Assembly: GCA_016710625.1 (NCBI GenBank)
Contig: JADJVK010000002.1
Location: forward strand, 1 to 64,000
DNA from: Saprospiraceae bacterium
GTDB taxonomy: Bacteria > Bacteroidota > Bacteroidia > Chitinophagales > Saprospiraceae
DNA length: 64,000 bases
Direction: 5' to 3'
Part shown: positions 37,420-46,941 of the stretch, piece after piece
Numbering within the stretch: position 1 is the first letter of the stretch
Layout: each line of letters begins with the position of its first letter
The notes under the pieces: generated by a model
Database searches by the model: none
What the model saw: the letters and a program-made list of their open reading frames with translations, nothing else
What the model was told of the DNA's origin: nothing
Translations under genes and position numbers: made by a program

Positions 37420-39197
37420 TTAGTCATTATTAAATTGAAGCCTAGCTAAACTGTTATAGGCTCCATTTGGAATTGAGGACAATTCTTGGTGTGTCCCTTT
37501 CTCAATTATTTTACCATTTTCTAATACGTAGATACAATCAACATCTCTAATGGTTGCCAAACGATGTGCAATAATGATGGATGTTCTATCTTTCATCAAT
37601 TTCTGTAAGGCTTCTTGCACCAGCTTTTCAGACTCTGCATCTAATGAAGATGTCGCTTCATCCAATAAAAGGATGGTTGGGTCTCTCAATATTGCCCTTG
37701 CAATTGCAATTCTTTGCCTTTGTCCTCCTGATAATTTGATGCCTCTTTCACCCACCAATGTATTTAATTGATCAGGAAATGATTCTATAAATTCCCATGC
37801 ATTAGCTTTCTGTGCAGCTTCTTTGAGTTCCAAATCTGTTGCATTTGGCTTACCATATTGTAGATTTTCTCGAATGGTACCACCAAATAGCATAACTTCT
37901 TGCGGTACTAAAGCCATATTTTTTCTATACTCAGTGAGATTGTAGCTGGTAATATTTTTTCCATCCACCAATATATCACCCTCATTTGGTTTATAATATT
38001 GTAAAAGTAATTGGATAATGGTTGATTTTCCTACTCCACTGGCTCCTACCAATGCAATATTTTTACCTTTCTCAATTTCTAAACTGATATCATTCAATAC
38101 TTTAACATCTGTTCTGGATGGGTAGGAAAAAGAAATATTTTTAAATGAAATATTTCCTTCAAATCTATTGTAAGCGATATTGGGTCCAATATTTCCAATA
38201 TTCTTTCTGTCGCCCCGATTGCACTGGCAATGGAAGTGTATAAACTCCCGATACTTGCAATTGCTCCACCGATTAATCCAGTATATATAATGAATGAAAA
38301 CAAATCGCCGACTTGCATTTCTCCACTTTCGACCATAACCGCTCCTCTCCAGAGTATAAAGAAAATTCCGCCAAATAATATTGTGATAATAAAAGTGAAA
38401 AATATTCCCCGGATTCTAGCTGCTTTTAGGGATATTTTCACCAATTCATCAATAGATTTGGCATATCTAATAGATTCGAAAAACTCGTTGGTGAATGATT
38501 TTACCGTATGAAAAGATTGTAATGTTTCATCAACAATCACATTACTATTTGCCAATTCATCTTGTCTGGCTTTGGAAATATTTCGAACATACCTGCCAAA
38601 AACCATCGCCAAAATAACGATGAATGGAAAAGTAAGCAACATCAATAAGGATAATTTTGGTGCTAAAAAGCCAAGAATTATCAATCCAGCAATTAAAATA
38701 ACGAGCTGTCGAATGAACTCTGCCAAAGTAATAGAAAAAACCTCTTGCAATTGATTGACATCCGCTGTAAGTCTGCTTGATAATTCACCAACCCTTCTAG
38801 ATTCGAAAAATGTGATATCTAGGGTCATGATTTTATTGTAAAGTGATTTCCTAAGATCTGCCATCCCTTTTTCACTCACATAAGCAAAAAGAGTTGTTCT
38901 GAAATAAGAAATTACACCTTGAATAATCAAAATTATCAGAAAAATCCAACCGAAATTTTTAACAGGAATGGATAACTTTCCTTTTCCTGTGGCAGTATTT
39001 GCCATCTCACCAGCTGCTCCTGGAAAAATCATGAATAACAAACTGGATGTGCTGAGTAGTAATAAACCAATGATAAATTGTACTTTGTAAGGTCTTATAT
39101 ATTTAAAAATCTTTAATGCATTTTTGATTTTTTCCTTACTTAATTTCACTTTTTTATCCTCGCCTTTTGCCGAACTGAAGTCTCTCTTTTGTGCCAT
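37420..39197 (-). CDS. ABC exporter, MsbA-like (frameshifted)
   Basis: A half-transporter of about 592 residues with fused membrane and ATPase domains. The membrane half has five or six helices (FIIGLLLLSTSSLLFMIF and others) with the coupling segment FESRRVGELSSRLTADV. The ATPase has Walker A GASGVGKST, Q loop, signature LSGGQRQRIAIARA and Walker B ILLLDEATSSLD. The frame breaks near 38182-38187; one more base after ILEILD gives NIAYNRFEGNISFKNISFSY, the normal linker. ATG 39197 is preferred over TTG 39203. It probably exports lipid or drug; the substrate is not known. Confidence 0.9.
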
Positions 39198-39285
39198 AAA
39201 CAACGCTATAATCTTACTTCTTACAAAATTTATTCTTTGCTATAAAGATAAATGTAAAAAACAATTTTTTGTTGTAAAATGACAA

Positions 39286-40530
39286 TTATTTATTTACCCA
39301 TTGGGAGGGATCCATTTTAATTTTATCCTTCCAAACCTCAAAATGTACCTCAGAATTTTCATTATTTGCAACAGCGCCAATACTTTGTTTGGTATTTATC
39401 TTATCCCCCATTTTTACTAGTGTTCTTTCTAAATTAGAATAAACTGTATAAAAATTTCCATGTTGTAAAATGACAACATAATTGCATCCAGGAACAAATT
39501 GTACACCTACCACAGTTCCTTCAAAAACAGCTCTTACTTTCGAACCCTTATCTGTGGTAATGTCAATTCCATTGTTTTTTACCATGACAGTTTTGAGTTC
39601 TGGGTGTGGTTGCACACCGTATTTTTTACTGATAAAGCCTTTCTCTACTGGCCAAGGCAATTTGCCTTTATTACTAGAAAAATGATTGGATAATTCTGCC
39701 GATTCAGGCGTCTCGGTAATTACTGCAGTATTAGATTTGGAAGTTTTATTAATAGAAGCAGACATGATGCCACCAGAATTTTTAGATCTTTTGTTTCTGG
39801 CTGCAGCTAATTTTCTATTCATTTCATCCCGAATAATTGTTTCAATTGCCAAATTTAATTCTTCATGAGCTTTTTGTCTTTTTTCAATCAATTTGGCTAA
39901 TTGTTTTTCAGTATTCGTCAGCTCCTTGATTTCATTATCTTTCTTTTGAAGGTCTGTATGCAATTGCATTTGTTTTTGCGATTCGTTATCTAAAACCATT
40001 GATTTTGAGTCCAATTGCTCAGCTCTCTCTTGTTTTTTATCAGTTAAATCGGATTGGGTATTTCGAATGGCAAGGATTTCTTTTTGACGGAAATTCTTAT
40101 ACACATTCAGATAATATTTTCTTAGAATATTCTGATTGTATGAATTGGATGTGGGAATTACCTCTTGTTTGAATCTATAATCGCAATAAATGGCTTGCCA
40201 ATGATTATTGTACTCATTTTTTATTGAAACCAAATCTGCATTTAAGCATGAAATGACATTTTGAGTCCTGTCTAAACTATTTTCAATAGTATTAACTTCT
40301 TTTTTTAAAGAGCCAACGATAGTTTGATTTTTTATTAAAGCTTGATTGATTTTTTGTTTTTCCAGCAATGTCTCTTTTTTCTCTTTTTGAGTATGTTGCA
40401 ACTCCGTCTTTTTCTGTTTGATATCAGAAATTAGTTCTTTGCGTTGTTTTTCAAGATGATCTCTCTTAACGACTTGAGCAGGGCACCATTGTGCCATTAA
40501 TACCAAAAGAATGAAGCATACTATTCTCAT
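39286..40530 (-). CDS. EnvC-like murein hydrolase activator, degenerate LytM domain
   Basis: A 414-residue secreted protein with a signal peptide ending CPAQ, a long coiled coil (about 22-250; KQRKELISDIKQKKTELQHT) and a C-terminal LytM (M23) domain. In active LytM enzymes the zinc ligands are HxxxD and HxH; here the first His is Asn (KNNGIDITTDKG) and the last motif reads SEVHFEVW. This matches EnvC and NlpD, which lack zinc and activate amidases at division. It is the last gene of a five-gene operon with porD-like and DUF4292 genes. Confidence 0.88.
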   Translation of the reverse strand: MRIVCFILLVLMAQWCPAQVVKRDHLEKQRKELISDIKQKKTELQHTQKEKKETLLEKQKINQALIKNQTIVGSLKKEVNTIENSLDRTQNVISCLNADLVSIKNEYNNHWQAIYCDYRFKQEVIPTSNSYNQNILRKYYLNVYKNFRQKEILAIRNTQSDLTDKKQERAEQLDSKSMVLDNESQKQMQLHTDLQKKDNEIKELTNTEKQLAKLIEKRQKAHEELNLAIETIIRDEMNRKLAAARNKRSKNSGGIMSASINKTSKSNTAVITETPESAELSNHFSSNKGKLPWPVEKGFISKKYGVQPHPELKTVMVKNNGIDITTDKGSKVRAVFEGTVVGVQFVPGCNYVVILQHGNFYTVYSNLERTLVKMGDKINTKQSIGAVANNENSEVHFEVWKDKIKMDPSQWVNK

Positions 40531-40536
40531 AACTAC

Positions 40537-41361
40537 TTAAAATTGAGTTACTTTTTTGTAATGTGAAGGAATCTCGAAGGGTAATTTTTTGCTTTCATTC
40601 CAGACAATTTCAGTGAATTTCAAATCTATATTGAATGTCTTTTTGGGTGATACGAGATTTATTTTCCGAATGTTCGGAAATTTATGATTATTTAATTGTG
40701 TATTTTCTTGATAATCTTGTTGTTGGATATTGAAATAAATATCATTCGTGCTTTTTTTGTAATGTATAGAACTAATATCTGGGTCAATAAAGTTCCAATT
40801 AATTTCAAATTTATCTTTTTTATCTGAATATTGTTCAATGGAATAGCCATCTTTTGAAGTGATAAAACAAGGTTTTTCAGGAAATGGAAGAGTAGGGGTT
40901 CCTAATAAAACACTTTGTAAATCTTTGATATTTAAGGAGATACCAGTAATGTCAGAGATGCTTGCGATAGAATTAGCGATATATGTTTTCTCCAATCTAT
41001 TCATAATAAAAAAACTATCTTTTCTGAAAATAGCTCTCATCCCTTCAAACCCAAACTTTTGGATACTCACCCAAATGATACTATCTTTTATCATTCGTAA
41101 ATTCATGGTTCCTGATATGGATTGTTCACTATCCGAATAATCTATATCAGCTTCAGCATTTACTAATTGATAAGGAATTTGGTTTTTAGTAATGAAACTA
41201 TCTAAGTTGTTGATTTTTAACAAAGAAAAAGGTTTGCTATTGTTAGTTTCTATTAGCTCAATTTCATCTTGATTTTGTTGAATACTATTTTTTTTGGGAC
41301 GTGCCTTACAACCAAAAAGGAAAAATATAGTTATCAAAAAAAAAATATACTTAGCACTCAT
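40537..41361 (-). CDS. DUF4292 lipoprotein
   Basis: A 274-residue lipoprotein with lipobox LFGCKA (Cys 18). The body has the DUF4292 pattern, a LolA/LppM-like curved sheet (SISGTMNLRMIKDSIIWVSI, GFEGMRAIFRKDSFFIMNRL, SIEQYSDKKDKFEINW). It overlaps the upstream TPR gene by four bases and is followed after six bases by the EnvC-like gene. This order is conserved in Bacteroidota and suggests a role in outer-membrane or cell-envelope assembly; the exact role is not established here. Confidence 0.88.
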   Translation of the reverse strand: MSAKYIFFLITIFFLFGCKARPKKNSIQQNQDEIELIETNNSKPFSLLKINNLDSFITKNQIPYQLVNAEADIDYSDSEQSISGTMNLRMIKDSIIWVSIQKFGFEGMRAIFRKDSFFIMNRLEKTYIANSIASISDITGISLNIKDLQSVLLGTPTLPFPEKPCFITSKDGYSIEQYSDKKDKFEINWNFIDPDISSIHYKKSTNDIYFNIQQQDYQENTQLNNHKFPNIRKINLVSPKKTFNIDLKFTEIVWNESKKLPFEIPSHYKKVTQF

Positions 41362-42851
41362 ATTTTCTTATCAGCTATTTTTTTGGATAATTCTTCTGAT
41401 TTATTGCCCTTTTCTTTTGATTTGTTCCAATATTTTAATGCATTCGTAGAGTCTCCGTTATAAAAATATGAATCACCAAAAGATTCTAAGACTTTGGCTT
41501 CATAATCATTTTCTTTTGGTAAATATTTGGTAACCAACTCTTTAGATTCTAAATATTTTTTTTGCAAATGATAGGCATTGATTAAGCTAACCAACACATC
41601 ACCTTGCAAATAGAGGTTTTTATTGGTTAAATTTATGGCTGTCTTCAAAGAATTGGTTGCATCTGCTAATTTATTTAAACCGATGTTTGCCAAACCATCA
41701 TAATAGTGAATTATAGCTTGGTTCGGAAAATAATCCAAAGCATTTTCTGCATATTGATAAAGTTCGGCATATTTCTTTTGCTCAGAATAAATTTGTAAAA
41801 GCTGACTCCAAACTGGCAAAATTGATTTGTTAAGCTCAATAACTTTATGATAACTTTTTAATGCATCGGCACTTTTGCCACTATAATATAATAAATCACC
41901 TTCAATGGCAAATACTTTTGGATCGTTTGGATGAACTTCGTGCAAAATACTCGTTAATTCAAGTGCTTTATTTGCTAACTCTTGATCGTTTTTATCAGCT
42001 ACAGTTTGAGCTATAGGAATTAATTCTTTGATTTTCAAATCTAAACTCACCTCTTTTTTCTGAAAAAGTGGTTTTAATGTAGCTAAATAACTGCCTGGAT
42101 TATTTTTGTCAGCATTTTTGTTAATGATTGCTAATGAGGCTTTTGCATCACTTGGGTTGATAGCAAGAATTTCTTTATATACGTTTTGTGCTAAATCTTC
42201 TTTGCCGACTTTTTCATAAAGTGTCGCTAGAAAATGTTTGTACTCAGTATTACTTGGATGCAAGTCAACCAACTTTTTCAACTCTACAATTGCCAAATCA
42301 GGTTTTCCTGTTTTAAGATAAATCAGTTGTTTTTTCTTAATTGTCGTTATATCTGCATTATTGTTTTTTTCACATTTATCATAGGCTAGCAATGCATTCG
42401 GAAAATCTTCCATTTTTTCGTAGCATTCCGCCATATTGTAATAATAGTCTTTTTCAATGGGATTTGTAATTGTTAATTGCTCATAAACTCCAGCAGCTGC
42501 TTTGAGATTTCCCATTTTTTGCAAAATATCAGCTAGTAATAATTGAAACCAGCTATTACTTTTGTCTGATGCAGCAATTTGAGCATGTCGCAAAGCCAAT
42601 TCATCACTTCCTTCTAAAAATTCGATTCTAGCTAATTCGTATGCAATATTTGGATTGGTTTTATCTTTTTTCAACAAATCTGCAAATGCTTTTTTTGCAT
42701 CATCCGTTTTGCCTCGAAGCACCAAATTTTTCGCATTCACAAAAGCTTCTTCCATATCAACTTCCTCTTTAGATAGTCGCTTATTTTGTGCGAAACTACC
42801 CGATAGGATATTCACTAATAGGAATATTGAAATAATTAATTTTATTTTCAT
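41358..42851 (-). CDS. Tetratricopeptide-repeat protein, exported
   Basis: A 497-residue protein with a signal peptide (LLVNILSGSFAQ) followed by about ten TPR units from residue 30 to the end (for example AYELARIEFLEGSDELALRHAQIA, YYNMAECYEKMEDFPNALLAYDKCE). TPR proteins are scaffolds for protein complexes. It lies in the middle of the envelope operon, 12 bases after the PH-like membrane protein and overlapping DUF4292. Periplasmic location is inferred from the signal peptide. Confidence 0.9.
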   Translation of the reverse strand: MKIKLIISIFLLVNILSGSFAQNKRLSKEEVDMEEAFVNAKNLVLRGKTDDAKKAFADLLKKDKTNPNIAYELARIEFLEGSDELALRHAQIAASDKSNSWFQLLLADILQKMGNLKAAAGVYEQLTITNPIEKDYYYNMAECYEKMEDFPNALLAYDKCEKNNNADITTIKKKQLIYLKTGKPDLAIVELKKLVDLHPSNTEYKHFLATLYEKVGKEDLAQNVYKEILAINPSDAKASLAIINKNADKNNPGSYLATLKPLFQKKEVSLDLKIKELIPIAQTVADKNDQELANKALELTSILHEVHPNDPKVFAIEGDLLYYSGKSADALKSYHKVIELNKSILPVWSQLLQIYSEQKKYAELYQYAENALDYFPNQAIIHYYDGLANIGLNKLADATNSLKTAINLTNKNLYLQGDVLVSLINAYHLQKKYLESKELVTKYLPKENDYEAKVLESFGDSYFYNGDSTNALKYWNKSKEKGNKSEELSKKIADKKI

Positions 42852-42863
42852 GAAGCCTTTTTG

Positions 42864-43313
42864 TTATTTACTTGCTATAAGATTTTGAATTTCAGGATGC
42901 TTTATTTTGTATTTTGGCCATCTTCTTCCACTTGGAACAAACGTTATTCTATTCCCAAAAATTCCAGATTGCTCTAAATTGATTGTTACTGTCTTGAATA
43001 ACATGTAGTTATGCTCTTCAATGTTTTTTATATTCTGATATGGATATTTTGCTTGTTTGAAATAATCACTTATAAACAATGTATTGCTATCTAATTCAAC
43101 TCTTCTCAATTTGAAAACAGTGAAATAAATAATAATAAGAGTTGCAAAAAACATGGTTATACTGAAAATTCTAAAATAACTCATGGGAAGACTAGCAATA
43201 TATTCTTCTTTTGAAAACAGCGAAACTGTCATCAATAAACCATAAAAAACGATAAAAAAAGTGGGTAAAAAAATCCTTAGTGCCAATGTAAGGATGGATG
43301 AAACATTTGTCAT
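42864..43313 (-). CDS. Small membrane protein with PH-like domain
   Basis: A 149-residue protein with two transmembrane helices (LPTFFIVFYGLLMTVSLF, IFSITMFFATLIIIYFTVF) and a soluble domain resembling bacterial PH domains (LRRVELDSNTLFISDYFKQ, YPYQNIKNIEEHNY, GNRITFVPSGRRW). I do not recognise a named family. It lies ten bases after the PorD-like gene and 12 bases before the TPR gene, so it belongs to the same operon. Confidence 0.75.
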   Translation of the reverse strand: MTNVSSILTLALRIFLPTFFIVFYGLLMTVSLFSKEEYIASLPMSYFRIFSITMFFATLIIIYFTVFKLRRVELDSNTLFISDYFKQAKYPYQNIKNIEEHNYMLFKTVTINLEQSGIFGNRITFVPSGRRWPKYKIKHPEIQNLIASK

Positions 43314-43323
43314 GTGTAATTAT

Positions 43324-44223
43324 CTATAAACTTAAATCTCTGTATTTGTTTGCATTAGCAGCATCTATCTTATTCATTGTCGCCAATATTTGTTGCTTCT
43401 GCTGTGGTGTAGATTCTTTGAAAATTTCTAAACTCGCTAGCCCCTTAGCATTTGCAAACATTTGAATAATCATTGCTTGAGGATATGATTGATAGGTTTG
43501 ATCCACATAATCCATAGCTTTTGCTAAATTTTTTCTACCTACTTCTGCATTTGAAGCCATTACATCTAACCCTTGGCGATGATAATCGTACATTCCTTGT
43601 CTGAAATTTTTACACTTTGGGTTCAATGTACTTTCTAGCATCCAAAATCTATTTTTAAATCCTATTTTTTGAGCCCAACCATCGTCATCTTGTAATCCTT
43701 TTGGTAATGTATTATAAATTTCTTGTGCAGTTTGAAAATAGAGTTCTCCACCATATGGTGAAAAAGTATCATAGTCCAACCCTAAAATGAAATATGCATA
43801 AAATGACAACATGGAGGTTAGATTGTCATTGTATTGATTCTTAGTGTATTGTATTGGTTGAAATTGTTCGTAACTGAATGAAAAATATTTATCCAAATGA
43901 CTCAATATCGGAGTTTCATAATTCGATCCATAAACAGGTCTTAATGCTTGAATCGAAAGCTCAGATTTGAAGCCATTTGACCCATTTTCTCCGCTAATCG
44001 TTAAAGAAATATTGATATTAATTCTTTCGTCATTGTCAAAAACATCTTCTGTCCATTTTTGACTATTCATAAAATTTTCAATAGTGCTTTTCAAATTATC
44101 AAATACTTTTGGATCAGTATTTTGCAATTTAGGTTTATTGATATTTACAACGCATTTAAACTCTTGACCAATAGATTGATAAGTAAGAATTGAAAAAAAT
44201 AGGATGCTCAAAAAACGAATCAT
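43324..44223 (-). CDS. porD: DUF4835 / PorD-like T9SS protein
   Basis: A 299-residue exported protein with a signal peptide (SILFFSILTYQSIGQ). The body matches the DUF4835 family (FKCVVNINKPKLQNTDPKVF, STIENFMNSQKWTEDVF, PYGGELYFQTAQEIYN, YHRQGLDVMASNAEVGR), which has been named PorD and is linked to the type IX secretion system. It heads the five-gene minus-strand operon with EnvC-like and DUF4292 genes. A TAAATTTG box (minus, 44275-44268) may be its promoter -7 element, about 45 bases upstream of the ATG. Confidence 0.85.
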   Translation of the reverse strand: MIRFLSILFFSILTYQSIGQEFKCVVNINKPKLQNTDPKVFDNLKSTIENFMNSQKWTEDVFDNDERININISLTISGENGSNGFKSELSIQALRPVYGSNYETPILSHLDKYFSFSYEQFQPIQYTKNQYNDNLTSMLSFYAYFILGLDYDTFSPYGGELYFQTAQEIYNTLPKGLQDDDGWAQKIGFKNRFWMLESTLNPKCKNFRQGMYDYHRQGLDVMASNAEVGRKNLAKAMDYVDQTYQSYPQAMIIQMFANAKGLASLEIFKESTPQQKQQILATMNKIDAANANKYRDLSL

Positions 44224-44292
44224 AACAAATTAGGTTTATTTTTATCCAGAATTAAACTAATTTTCTGCAAATTTATTGTATTTTAAGAATCT

Positions 44293-44883
44293 ATGGAAAC
44301 TTTCTTTTTTTATTTAAAATTAGGTTTGAACCACATTACTGACCTTAATGGTTACGACCATTTGCTGTTTATTGTTGCAGTTGCCTGCTTTTATACCATA
44401 AAAGATAGCAAAAAATTGGTGTATTTACTGACAGCTTTCACATTAGGCCATTCGATAACTCTTGCATTAGCTGCCACAAAATTGATTCATTTCTCCTCTG
44501 AAATTGCGGAAATAATTATTCCATTTACAATTTTGGTGACTTCAATACTCAATTTAATAAAATTAAATAAAACACAATCAAAAGAAACTGTATTATATAT
44601 TGTCATCACGATCTTTGGTTTGATTCATGGACTAGGTTTTTCTACTTATTTTTCAGCAATATTAGGAAATGAAGAAAGTGTAGTTTTTCCATTATTATCT
44701 TTTAATATTGGTCTTGAAATAGGGCAAATAATAATAGTATTGATATTTTTGCTTTTAAGAGAAATGTTGTCAAAAATGATACAATTCAAACATATTGAAT
44801 CAGTTATATTTCTGAGTGGAGGAACGGCAATGGTGTCTTTTATTTTGTTTTTGGAGCATTTATCTAGCTATTTGACCAAATAA
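44293..44883 (+). CDS. HupE/UreJ-like membrane protein
   Basis: A 196-residue protein with six hydrophobic helices. The conserved opening FYLKLGLNHITDLNGYDHLLF, LTAFTLGHSITLALA, and the middle histidine segment FGLIHGLGFSTYFSAIL match the HupE/UreJ_2 family, often annotated as nickel or other metal permeases. The conserved histidines support metal binding, but no hydrogenase or urease genes are in the window. It is divergent from the PorD-like gene and 53 bases ahead of the rhomboid gene. Confidence 0.88.
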   Translation: METFFFYLKLGLNHITDLNGYDHLLFIVAVACFYTIKDSKKLVYLLTAFTLGHSITLALAATKLIHFSSEIAEIIIPFTILVTSILNLIKLNKTQSKETVLYIVITIFGLIHGLGFSTYFSAILGNEESVVFPLLSFNIGLEIGQIIIVLIFLLLREMLSKMIQFKHIESVIFLSGGTAMVSFILFLEHLSSYLTK

Positions 44884-44936
44884 TTGAACTTTATTACTAA
44901 AAAATGATTTTATATTGAATTAATTGAAATTCAATC

Positions 44937-45740
44937 ATGAACGAAGCTGAAATAGAAAAAAAACATTTAATTCATTCATTAATTATTCCATCAATTTTTT
45001 CAATACTGATGATTTTAATTCATGGGTATGTGTCTTTCTACAATATTGATGTGGCAAAATGGGGTGTTTATCCAAGAGAAAATTTTGGGTTTATGGGTGT
45101 TTTTACAGCACCTTTCGTTCATTCTGGATGGGAACACTTGTTTTCTAATTTACCTCCATTTTTTATTGCTAGTGTGATGATTATTTATTTTTATCCGAAA
45201 ATTGCCTATCAATCAATTCTAATAATTTATGTGCTGACAGGAATTTTGGTCTGGATTATCGCCAGACAAGTGTATCATATCGGAGCAAGTGGAGTTGTTT
45301 ATGGTTTAATCGCTTTTATAGCTTGGTCTGGCATTTTCAGACGGAACAGAAGATCCTTAGCTTTGGCAACGATTATCATTGTATTGTATGGTGGGATTTA
45401 TGCAACTACAGAGCCAATAAAGGAAGGAATTTCGTGGGAAAGCCATCTTTTAGGTGCATTTTCTGGGGTGTTTACTGCTTATTTTTTCAAAGAAGAATTG
45501 GAAACTGAAGAGGCAATGGAATTGAGCAGCGTTTCAAAATCAGCGGAAGAAAAAACTTTTTTCTTCGAAAGAGATACTTTTGAAATGACGATAGAAGAGC
45601 GAATTGCTGCAGCAGAAAAATTACGACAAGAAGAAGAGTTGCGGAAATTACACGAACTTTTGCAGAAAATGCAAAACCAACCTCCAACAAATTTCCCTTA
45701 TTTCCCTGGTCAATGGTTTAGTAATAATACTTGGAGTTAA
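44937..45740 (+). CDS. Rhomboid-family intramembrane serine protease
   Basis: A 267-residue protein with six membrane helices and a soluble C-terminal tail. The catalytic pair is present: Ser in GASGVVYGLIAF and His in WESHLLGAFSGV; the HxxxxHLxxN-type segment appears as WEHLFSNLPPFF. Rhomboid proteases cut membrane proteins within the bilayer. The tail after residue 195 (EERIAAAEKLRQEEELRKLHELL) is a charged coiled coil not needed for catalysis. Convergent with the glycosyltransferase gene, three bases apart. Confidence 0.93.
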   Translation: MNEAEIEKKHLIHSLIIPSIFSILMILIHGYVSFYNIDVAKWGVYPRENFGFMGVFTAPFVHSGWEHLFSNLPPFFIASVMIIYFYPKIAYQSILIIYVLTGILVWIIARQVYHIGASGVVYGLIAFIAWSGIFRRNRRSLALATIIIVLYGGIYATTEPIKEGISWESHLLGAFSGVFTAYFFKEELETEEAMELSSVSKSAEEKTFFFERDTFEMTIEERIAAAEKLRQEEELRKLHELLQKMQNQPPTNFPYFPGQWFSNNTWS

Positions 45741-45743
45741 TTT

Positions 45744-46913
45744 CTAATTATATCCATATTTTTCTTTTGAAGCAATTTTTCGATACATTATCAGGTATTT
45801 TTTTGCCTCATTTTTCCAGTTGAAGTCAGTTTCAAAAGCTTGTCTTGCAGTTTTTGAAAACTGCATTAGTTCATGTGGGTTTTCTGATAAAGATTTAATT
45901 GCTTTTGTGTAATCGTTTGTTTCAGAAGAGTCTATGAATTTCCCAACTTTGTAATCTTTTAATAATTTTCGGATATTTTCAAAATTTGGGGCGATAACTG
46001 GTAATCCAGCTGCAAGATATTCAAAAAACTGTGGAGAAATTCTTTCTTGATTGTATTTGTTGTTTTTATCAGCAAGTACACCAACTTTAGCTGTAGAAAA
46101 AATATTTTTCCTGTTTTCAAGACTTATTTTTCCTAATTCAGTTAGGTGATTCCAACCAGGCAGTTTGGTCAAAATTTTTCTCAGTTTTTTGCCTTTAATA
46201 GAGCCAATTAATTGACAATTATAATCGAAAAAACCTAAAGATTCCATGAAGTGTTTAGCATGATTGCTATAATCAAAGTTGCCGTAATAAACCAAATCGT
46301 TCGATTCTTTATGAAATAATGGTTTCGGATAATCCTCAAGTCTTGGAAAATCACAGGCATCAACAACAATAGAATGCACTGCAGCCATTTTTTTTCTTAA
46401 CCAAGGTGAATTTGCAATAATGCCATCTAACTGAGCAGTAGCAATTTTTTCAGATTGAATTTTTTTATTGACAAAAAGTTTTCGGATAAATTTTGGAGAC
46501 CAATGATAGGTCATTTTAAAATTTTCTAAGTCTTGATGTACTCCATAAATCACTCTTTTCCCATATTCTTTCAGTTTTATAGCGGTTGGCAGTAATTCTG
46601 GTTCGTGAATATGGTATATTTCTGCATGTATAGACAATGCTTTTTTGAACAAAGCATTATTCGCCCTTTTATTAAAAAACAATCTTCTTTTTGATAGATT
46701 TACTGAAGATAATTGAATGGGAGTATAATTATTAATCTCTTGATTTACAACTATATAACTTACGTCAAACCCTGCATCAATTAAGGTTTTGCATTCTTTA
46801 TGAAATACTCTTCTATCTGTTGCCGATCTTTTTAAAGAAATATGACAAACTCTTCTAAGAATAGATACATCATCTTGTTCTTCAGGGACATAGTAAATAG
46901 GTTCTTCAGCCAT
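45744..46913 (-). CDS. GT-B glycosyltransferase
   Basis: A glycosyltransferase of about 389 residues with two Rossmann domains. N-terminal VCHISLKRSATDRRVFHKEC, HIHEPELLPTAIKL and YGVHQDLENFK, and the C-terminal nucleotide-sugar site SPQFFEYLAAGLPVIAPNFENI, fit GT4-like enzymes of surface polysaccharide synthesis. ATG 46913 is preferred over the TTG at 46928. It lies 28 bases after metG and may share its transcript. Acceptor and donor sugars are unknown. Confidence 0.88.
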   Translation of the reverse strand: MAEEPIYYVPEEQDDVSILRRVCHISLKRSATDRRVFHKECKTLIDAGFDVSYIVVNQEINNYTPIQLSSVNLSKRRLFFNKRANNALFKKALSIHAEIYHIHEPELLPTAIKLKEYGKRVIYGVHQDLENFKMTYHWSPKFIRKLFVNKKIQSEKIATAQLDGIIANSPWLRKKMAAVHSIVVDACDFPRLEDYPKPLFHKESNDLVYYGNFDYSNHAKHFMESLGFFDYNCQLIGSIKGKKLRKILTKLPGWNHLTELGKISLENRKNIFSTAKVGVLADKNNKYNQERISPQFFEYLAAGLPVIAPNFENIRKLLKDYKVGKFIDSSETNDYTKAIKSLSENPHELMQFSKTARQAFETDFNWKNEAKKYLIMYRKIASKEKYGYN

Positions 46914-46941
46914 TGCCACTTTTTTCAATCTAATTTTAATA

